Assembly (NCBI GenBank): GCA_016196035.1
Contig: JACPYM010000029.1
Coordinates: 62,001 to 126,000 of the forward strand
Direction: 5' to 3'
DNA: 64,000 nt
DNA from: Acidobacteriota bacterium
GTDB taxonomy: Bacteria; Acidobacteriota; Blastocatellia; RBC074
This document shows, in pieces, positions 57,759-64,000 of this stretch. The notes below the pieces were generated by a model. It was given only the letters and a program-made list of their open reading frames with translations. It did not search any database and was not told where the DNA came from. Every line of letters begins with the position of its first letter. The stretch's first letter is position 1. The translations under genes and the position numbers were made by a program.

Positions 57759-58181
57759 GCGGTCTTCCTCAGTTTTTCTCCTACACTGCCTTCCAATCAG
57801 CCTGACACTAGAGGATTAATCATCACTATCGTCAGGCACTGCTGGCCTATAGCGCGGGTAATATTTCAGTGCCAAATCGTCTTAATTAGCCATCCTTTCC
57901 TATCTCTATTTCTGCAAAATGGTCAGCTTGCACGATGCCGGACTTTGAAAAATTATGTATTCATACATCCGCGTCACCGAGGACGGCTGACGCAGTTAGT
58001 TTTGGGGGGGAGTAACGGCTCGGTTGGCAAAGGCGGCCAACAGCATCCCAGGTCAAGTTTGAAAGCCGGGTCGTTACCAGAAAACAAACTCAAAACATTC
58101 CCAAAAATTTTCCCACGAAGAAGCTGCCAAGCAAAGCGTCTCTTTCGTTGGGGAGCAATTGATCTGGTGTTGGAGGGTGGC
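57759..58181 (+). other. Intergenic region before the 531-aa gene
   Basis: About 420 bases. A start at 57945 would extend the downstream gene by 79 residues, but this section is low-quality protein and lacks an SD, so I treat it as non-coding. It contains AT-rich sequence near 57945-57965. I see no repeat or further gene. Confidence 0.4.
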
Positions 58182-59777
58182 ATGGAAAAGCAGGAGATCA
58201 TCAGGACTCCCGAAGCGAAAGGGATGCGCACGCAAATTTCCGACAAATCAGCGGTCATCACGGCCAAAGAGTTGCCAGTGCGCCTTGGGTTTCAACTCAA
58301 TGAACGCCGCACGGCTGCGGTCGGACATTACGATTCCGAATCAGAATATTGCCAGGCAAAACAAGCAGCGGTAGCGCGTCCGCCCGCCACGCGGCGCACA
58401 CGCAACCAGCAGGCTGACGCGCAACCCGCCGATCCGGCGTTGATTTTGCAAAGCTTGCGCCTGCCCACTGATTTTGCTGGGACAGAGACTGCGGGTTGGG
58501 CGCCGCCAGATGGGGCGATGGCGGTTGGGCCAGGGCATTTGCTGGTGGCTGTAAATGATACTTGCGTCGTGTTTGATAAGTCAGGCCGGCAGTTGCTTTT
58601 CGTTGAGTTGAGCGATTGGTTTGCGCCTGTCACGAACTCGGTCGGCGAGCAAATCGAGATTTTCAATCCGAAGGTCGTTTTTGATCATCAGCGGGGTTGC
58701 TGGTTGCTGGCCGCCTGCGCGCGCAACGCCGATCACACGCAAACGCGGTTTTTACTGGCGGTGTCACAGAGCAGCGATCCGCAAGATACGTGGTGGATTT
58801 GGTCGCTCGACGCCAGCTTTGATGGTTCCTTGAAAACCAGCCATTGGGCCGATGGCTTGGGGCTGGCCGTAGACAACACGGCGGTCTATCTGACCGCGAA
58901 CATGTTCGACCCGCAGGCCCGCTTTGTTTACGCCAAGATTCGCACCCTGTTCAAACGCGAGGTTTATACCGGCAGCGCCTTGCACGGCTGGGATTATTGG
59001 GATTTGCGCAATCCGAACGGCACGCCTGCCTTTGGTGTGACACCCGCGCTGAATTTGGGCGGAACGGACGTGCAACATTTTCTGAACACGTTGCCCGACG
59101 GCAAAGGCCTGGCGCACTGGAGCATTCAGCACGCCGCCCAACGTTCGCCCCAACTGAGCCGCCGCCATCTGGCGACGCTGGAATACCGGCTGGCCCCGAA
59201 CGGCAAGCTCTTCAATTCCGACACCGAAGTCGAAACGGGCGACACGCGTTTGAGCAACGTGGTTTTTAGAAATGGCTCGTTGTGGGCCGCGCATACCGTG
59301 TCGGCCAATTGGGGCGGCGATACAAATGTGGCGGCGATCCAATGGTTTCAAATCAATCCGATCACCGGTTCGGTCACGCAACAGGGCGTGTATGGCACAC
59401 CGCACGCGCATTACTTTTGCCCGTCAGTGATGGTAGACCGGCACAACCGGATGATGCTGGTTTTCAATCGCACGGGGGAAACCGAATTCCCCGCGATCCG
59501 TTTCACCGGTCGCCGCGCCAGCGACCGCCCGAACACGCTGCAAGCGAGCGCTCTGCTCAAACAAAGCCCTGTGCCCGGCGGCAAAGTGTGGAGCGCTTGC
59601 AGCGGCGCGTCGCTTGATCCGAGCGGTTCCGATTTCTGGATCATCGGGCAGTACTCCATCGGTCGCAACGAATGGGCGACCTGGATCGGCGAAACGGCTT
59701 ACGCCCCGCGCGCCACGGATTACAACACTCCTTCCGTCAGAAGCAGAAGCAGGGGTAGACGCGCTGTCTACGCCTGA
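58182..59777 (+). CDS. Beta-propeller-like protein of unknown function
   Basis: 531 aa from ATG 58182 (GGAGG). No signal peptide from this start. N-terminal ISDKSAVITAKELPVRLGFQLNERR, then an aromatic-rich body: GWAPPDGAMAVGPGHLLVAVNDTCVVFDKSGRQLLFVE, repeated DGLGLAVDN, GSLWAAHTV, RNEWATWIG. The layout looks like a repeating beta-propeller. Not recognised. C-terminal basic tail RSRSRGRRAVYA. Confidence 0.65.
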   Translation: MEKQEIIRTPEAKGMRTQISDKSAVITAKELPVRLGFQLNERRTAAVGHYDSESEYCQAKQAAVARPPATRRTRNQQADAQPADPALILQSLRLPTDFAGTETAGWAPPDGAMAVGPGHLLVAVNDTCVVFDKSGRQLLFVELSDWFAPVTNSVGEQIEIFNPKVVFDHQRGCWLLAACARNADHTQTRFLLAVSQSSDPQDTWWIWSLDASFDGSLKTSHWADGLGLAVDNTAVYLTANMFDPQARFVYAKIRTLFKREVYTGSALHGWDYWDLRNPNGTPAFGVTPALNLGGTDVQHFLNTLPDGKGLAHWSIQHAAQRSPQLSRRHLATLEYRLAPNGKLFNSDTEVETGDTRLSNVVFRNGSLWAAHTVSANWGGDTNVAAIQWFQINPITGSVTQQGVYGTPHAHYFCPSVMVDRHNRMMLVFNRTGETEFPAIRFTGRRASDRPNTLQASALLKQSPVPGGKVWSACSGASLDPSGSDFWIIGQYSIGRNEWATWIGETAYAPRATDYNTPSVRSRSRGRRAVYA

Positions 59778-59884
59778 GGCTGCGAATTGTGGGTCTAACT
59801 TGAAGCGGGTTCACACCTGTGTTTCGGACGATTGGCACCCTGTCCGGCACGCAGATGTGGCCCGCTAATTTTTTTGTTCAGCGC

Positions 59885-60721
59885 CTACGCAGCCAATACA
59901 TGTTTTTCAATCGCTTTGGCGACGCCGTCGGCTTCATTGGTGTCAGTCACTTCAAAGCCCATCTGCTTCAATTCATCTTCCGCATTCCCCATCACAATGC
60001 CCGTGCCGGCATAACGCAGCATCGTCAGATCATTAAAATTGTCGCCGATGGCGAGGACTTCTTCGCGGGCGATGCCATGCTGGCTGGCGATTTCGGCCAG
60101 GCTGTCGCCTTTGGAAGCGGTGTGGCTGAGCGCGTCCAAAATCGTCAAATCAATCGCACGATAGCGCGTTTTGAAAAGCTGAATCCGGTCGCTCAGCACC
60201 GTTTGCAACTGTTCGGCAAACGCATCCATCGGATCGCACGCGCCCGAAAACATCATCTGAATCGGATCGTGGTCGAGGTAAGTGAGCAAGTCTTCGACCT
60301 CGCGCACGGCGTGCCAGTACTTTTCCAGGTAACGCTGCAAGGCACGGTTGCTGGCCGAAATGCCTTCCAACACCATCACGCCGTGACCGTGCGGGTCGTC
60401 GCAACAAATCACATCCGCGCCGAATGCGCGGCCCGCGTGCACGACCTGCTGCGCCAACCCCACCTTGAGTGGGTGATAGCCCAGCGTCGCCAGTGTCGTC
60501 ACGTCTTTAGTCAACGCGCCATTGTGCGAAACCAGCAGCACGTCCAATTGCAATTCCTGAATCAGTTGATGCGCTGAACCAAAGCGGCGACCGGTGACCA
60601 GCGCGACCTTGACACCTTGGGCTTGCGCAGCGGTGATAGCGGCGCGCGTGCGCGGCGTGAGTTCGCTACGATAGGTGAGTAATGTCCCGTCAATGTCGAG
60701 CGCGATGAGTTTGATTGGCAT
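59885..60721 (-). CDS. Cof-type HAD-IIB family phosphatase
   Basis: 278 aa. Motif [14 protein letters not shown] at residue 9, motif II region VTGRRFGS, Lys in the [27 protein letters not shown] stretch near residue 235. The C2B cap region lies between. Dephosphorylates a phosphosugar or similar small substrate. Confidence 0.92.
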   Translation of the reverse strand: MPIKLIALDIDGTLLTYRSELTPRTRAAITAAQAQGVKVALVTGRRFGSAHQLIQELQLDVLLVSHNGALTKDVTTLATLGYHPLKVGLAQQVVHAGRAFGADVICCDDPHGHGVMVLEGISASNRALQRYLEKYWHAVREVEDLLTYLDHDPIQMMFSGACDPMDAFAEQLQTVLSDRIQLFKTRYRAIDLTILDALSHTASKGDSLAEIASQHGIAREEVLAIGDNFNDLTMLRYAGTGIVMGNAEDELKQMGFEVTDTNEADGVAKAIEKHVLAA

Positions 60722-60749
60722 AGCGCGAAGCTACCATCCCACCTAAGAC

Positions 60750-60786
60750 AATTTCAAATTCGGGATTTGAAATTTGAAATTGAAAT
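60750..60786. repeat. Degenerate AATTTCAAATT / GATTTGAAATTTGAAATTG
   Basis: Left AATTTCAAATT at 60750-60760 and right GATTTGAAATTTGAAATTGAAAT at 60764-60786. Short-period inverted words, small spacing. Between the HAD gene start and gmd. Confidence 0.65.
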
Positions 60787-60847
60787 GCCGTCGGCCCGCG
60801 TGTAGGCTCTCCGCGCATCCCAAACACAAGGAAACACCACGAACGTT

Positions 60848-61852
<1,005 letters not shown>

Positions 61853-61903
61853 ATCAGGTTGCTGAAGTAAGCAAGGTTTCAGTTCACCGCAAGACGGCGA
61901 AGC

Positions 61904-62015
61904 CTTTGGAGTGCGGCGGCCTGGTGCCGCTTTCCGTTTGAGGCTAACTGCTTTAGGTTCTACTGCGTTCGTCAGGGGCAAACAAAAAGCGGCGTCAGGC
62001 CGCCGCACTCCAAAG
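61904..62015. repeat. Inverted repeat with GGAGTGCGGCGGCCTG arms
   Basis: Left arm 61904-61939 (CTTTGGAGTGCGGCGGCCTG..) and right arm 61980-62015 are reverse complements over 36 nt with 4 mismatches, spacer 40 nt. Arms contain GCGGC..GCCGC hairpins. Between gmd and ileS. Confidence 0.85.
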
Positions 62016-62041
62016 ATAAAGCACACGCGGCTGATTACAGC

Positions 62042-62061
62042 AAAAAAGCGCGTGCTTTTTT
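62042..62061. terminator. Rho-independent-type terminator before ileS
   Basis: AAAAAAGC (62042-62049), loop GCGT, GCTTTTTT (62054-62061), followed by more T-rich sequence. Works in either direction. Most likely ends the gmd transcript. Confidence 0.65.
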
Positions 62062-62137
62062 CTTTGGGGTGATTACGTTATCATCGCCGCTCTTTTTGAC
62101 CGTAAACAATAACCCACAGGTGAGAACGCAGAGGATT

Positions 62138-64000
62138 ATGGCGACTGAAGCAACAACGCTCGATCTAAAAACGACTGTCAACCTACCCAAGACCGACTTC
62201 CCGCTCAAAGGCAATCTGGCGCAAAACGAACCGCTGCGTTTGCAAAAGTGGGAGGCTCTCGGCCTTTACGAGAAATTGCGTGAAGCGCGCGCGGGCCAGC
62301 CCTTGTTCGTTTTGCACGATGGGCCGCCGTATGCCAACGGCAATATTCACATCGGCACTGCGCTCAACAAGATTCTCAAGGATTTCGTCGTCAAATCGCG
62401 TTCGATGATGGGGTATTGGGCGCCCTACATTCCCGGCTGGGATTGTCACGGCCTGCCCATTGAGATCAAGGTCGAAGAGGAACTCAAAAAGAACAAGCAG
62501 GAACTCGACCGCCTGACCATTCGCAAGGCGGCGCGTGTTTACGCCGACAAGTATGTCGGCTTGCAGCGCGAAGATTTCAAACGGCTGGGCGTGTTTGGCG
62601 AATGGGAAGACCCTTACATCACGATGGCCCCGCGCTATCAGGCCAACATCGTGCGCGCCTTCGGCAAATTCGTAGAGCGCGGCGCGGTTTATAAAGGCTC
62701 GCGCCCGGTGCATTGGTGCATCAGTTGTGTCACCTCACTGGCCGAGGCCGAAGTTGAATATGCCGATCACACGAGCTATTCGGTCTATGTGAAATTCGCC
62801 TTCCCAGATGCGGCGAAAGTTGATCAGGCGTTGGCGGGCAAGAATGTCAGCATCATCATCTGGACGACAACGCCGTGGACGCTGCCCGCGAACCTGGGCA
62901 TCAGTCTCAATCCGAAATACGAGTACAACGCCGTTGCTGTCGGTGATGACGTCTTCATCGTTGCCAACGGTTTGTTGGAAGCGGTCGCGCAGAAACTTGG
63001 CTGGGAGAGCTACGAAATCATTGGCACCTACAGCGGCGAGGCATTCGACCGGCTGAAAGCGCGCCATCCCTTCGTTGACCGCGACAGCTTGTTGATGCTG
63101 GGCGATCACGTCACGCTTGATGCGGGCACGGGCGCTGTGCACACCGCGCCGGGGCATGGGTACGAAGACTTTCTGATTGGCCGCGAGTACGGGCTGGAAA
63201 TCTATAACCCGGTGGATTCGCGCGGCTATTTCATGAAAGACGTCGAGCATTTTGCCGGACAACGCGTGGTTGCTTTGAACAAGAACGATGCCGATGCCAA
63301 CAAAGCCGTTATCGCGCATCTCGAAGCCATCGGCGTGTTGCTCAAATCCGAAAAGTTCAACCACTCCTATCCGCATTGTTGGCGCTGCCGCAACCCGGTG
63401 ATCTTCCGCGCGACGCCGCAATGGTTCATCTCGATGGAAAAGAGTGGCCTGAATGCTGAAGCAGTCGCGGCCTGCGACAAGGTCGAATGGCATCCGTCGT
63501 GGGGCAACGAGCGGATGAAGAACATGTTCAAGGATCGCCCCGATTGGAACATCTCGCGCCAGCGCGCCTGGGGTGTCCCGATCACGGTCTTTTATTGCGA
63601 AGATTGCGGCGAAACGCTGCTTGATCCCAAGGTCATCAACCACGTCGCCGATCTGTTTGAGCAAGATTCCGCCGACGCCTGGTACGAACGCAGCGAAGCA
63701 GAATTGCTGCCACCCGGCACCAAATGCGCCGCCTGCGGTTCCGGCAAGCTCAGCAAAGAGCACGACATTCTGGACGTATGGTTCGATTCGGGCTGTAGCT
63801 GGATTTCGACGCTCGAACCGCGCGGCTTGCCTTATCCGGCGGATGTGTATCTGGAAGGTGGCGATCAGTTCCGCGGCTGGTTCAATTCGTCGCTGGTCAT
63901 CGGCCTCGCCGTCAAAGGCACGCCGCCCTATCACCAGATCATCACGTATGGGTGGGCGGTGGATGGCGAAGGCAAGAAGATGTCGAAATCGCTCGGCAAC
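62138..64000 (+). CDS. ileS: Isoleucyl-tRNA synthetase, 3' end outside window
   Basis: Open to the window end, at least 621 codons from ATG 62138. Class Ia: [20 protein letters not shown] (HIGH motif), [16 protein letters not shown], the editing-domain stretch [19 protein letters not shown], then [23 protein letters not shown] and, near the end, [12 protein letters not shown] (KMSKS). IleS charges tRNA-Ile. The upstream 61853-62137 gap holds an inverted repeat and a terminator; I see no T-box elements. Confidence 0.96.
   Translation, partial: MATEATTLDLKTTVNLPKTDFPLKGNLAQNEPLRLQKWEALGLYEKLREARAGQPLFVLHDGPPYANGNIHIGTALNKILKDFVVKSRSMMGYWAPYIPGWDCHGLPIEIKVEEELKKNKQELDRLTIRKAARVYADKYVGLQREDFKRLGVFGEWEDPYITMAPRYQANIVRAFGKFVERGAVYKGSRPVHWCISCVTSLAEAEVEYADHTSYSVYVKFAFPDAAKVDQALAGKNVSIIIWTTTPWTLPANLGISLNPKYEYNAVAVGDDVFIVANGLLEAVAQKLGWESYEIIGTYSGEAFDRLKARHPFVDRDSLLMLGDHVTLDAGTGAVHTAPGHGYEDFLIGREYGLEIYNPVDSRGYFMKDVEHFAGQRVVALNKNDADANKAVIAHLEAIGVLLKSEKFNHSYPHCWRCRNPVIFRATPQWFISMEKSGLNAEAVAACDKVEWHPSWGNERMKNMFKDRPDWNISRQRAWGVPITVFYCEDCGETLLDPKVINHVADLFEQDSADAWYERSEAELLPPGTKCAACGSGKLSKEHDILDVWFDSGCSWISTLEPRGLPYPADVYLEGGDQFRGWFNSSLVIGLAVKGTPPYHQIITYGWAVDGEGKKMSKSLGN

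Noticed and set aside
57945-58181. N-terminal extension of the 58182 gene
   Set aside because: Open in frame but without SD or plausible protein sequence; the GGAGG-preceded ATG at 58182 is better.
61853-62137. T-box riboswitch before ileS
   Set aside because: No specifier-loop or T-box sequence; the region is an inverted repeat plus an A/T-flanked terminator.

Overview
The window is GC-rich chromosomal DNA, almost certainly from an Acidobacteriota species, most likely class Blastocatellia. The pointers are an acidobacterial-type ECF sigma factor, a serine/threonine kinase with a C-terminal DUF4384-like domain, secreted TPR-CHAT proteins, many signal-peptide proteins of unknown function, and intergenic DNA full of inverted repeats. 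I saw no rRNA, tRNA, CRISPR array, transposase or phage gene. The taxonomic call is inference.

Layout. 1-7.4 kb: truncated AlbA_2-domain gene, tatA, two small membrane/coiled-coil genes, a lipoprotein, then recF-gyrB. 7.4-12 kb: a type IIG-like restriction-methylase whose reading frame is cut by one in-frame TAG, and a parD-parE-like toxin-antitoxin pair. 12-20 kb: a Tat-exported Gfo/Idh/MocA oxidoreductase, then a minus-strand run consisting of ECF sigma factor, zinc-finger anti-sigma, secreted TPR-CHAT protease, SMP-30 lactonase and DUF2156 acyltransferase. 20-23 kb: four exported proteins, including an LpqC-like esterase. 23-32 kb: minus-strand metabolic genes (YkgJ-like, ROK sugar kinase, SDR, hutI, CBS protein, hutG-like, ubiE/menG, an M16 homologue lacking the zinc motif, two peptide ABC permeases, an Lrp regulator).

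32-45 kb is an amino-acid catabolic block: ilvE, an acyl-CoA synthetase, phenylalanine hydroxylase, HPPD, homogentisate dioxygenase and fumarylacetoacetase. Together they could carry phenylalanine to fumarate and acetoacetate. No recognisable maleylacetoacetate isomerase is present; an unassigned 293-aa gene sits where one would be expected. 44.6-57 kb is a signalling/exported block: an acidobacterial ECF sigma factor, a coiled-coil protein, a large PPC-TPR-CHAT protein, a GH5-like hydrolase with a discoidin domain, a Ser/Thr kinase with a DUF4384-like tail, two tandem exported DUF4384 proteins and a VWA protein with a CxxCH motif. Three minus-strand genes in this block share an ECF-like promoter motif with identical 18-nt spacing. 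57-64 kb: YcxB-like protein, a 531-aa unknown, a HAD phosphatase, gmd and the 5' part of ileS.

The most unusual content is intergenic. At least a dozen non-coding gaps contain long inverted repeats. One group ends in GTAC and has arms that are themselves near-palindromes; in one case two base differences between the arms are compensatory within each arm. Another element is a pair of inverted units of about 115-125 nt, each with three hairpins, whose stems differ compensatorily. A second group consists of short-period degenerate tandem words facing their own reverse complement. I know of no described element that accounts for all of this.
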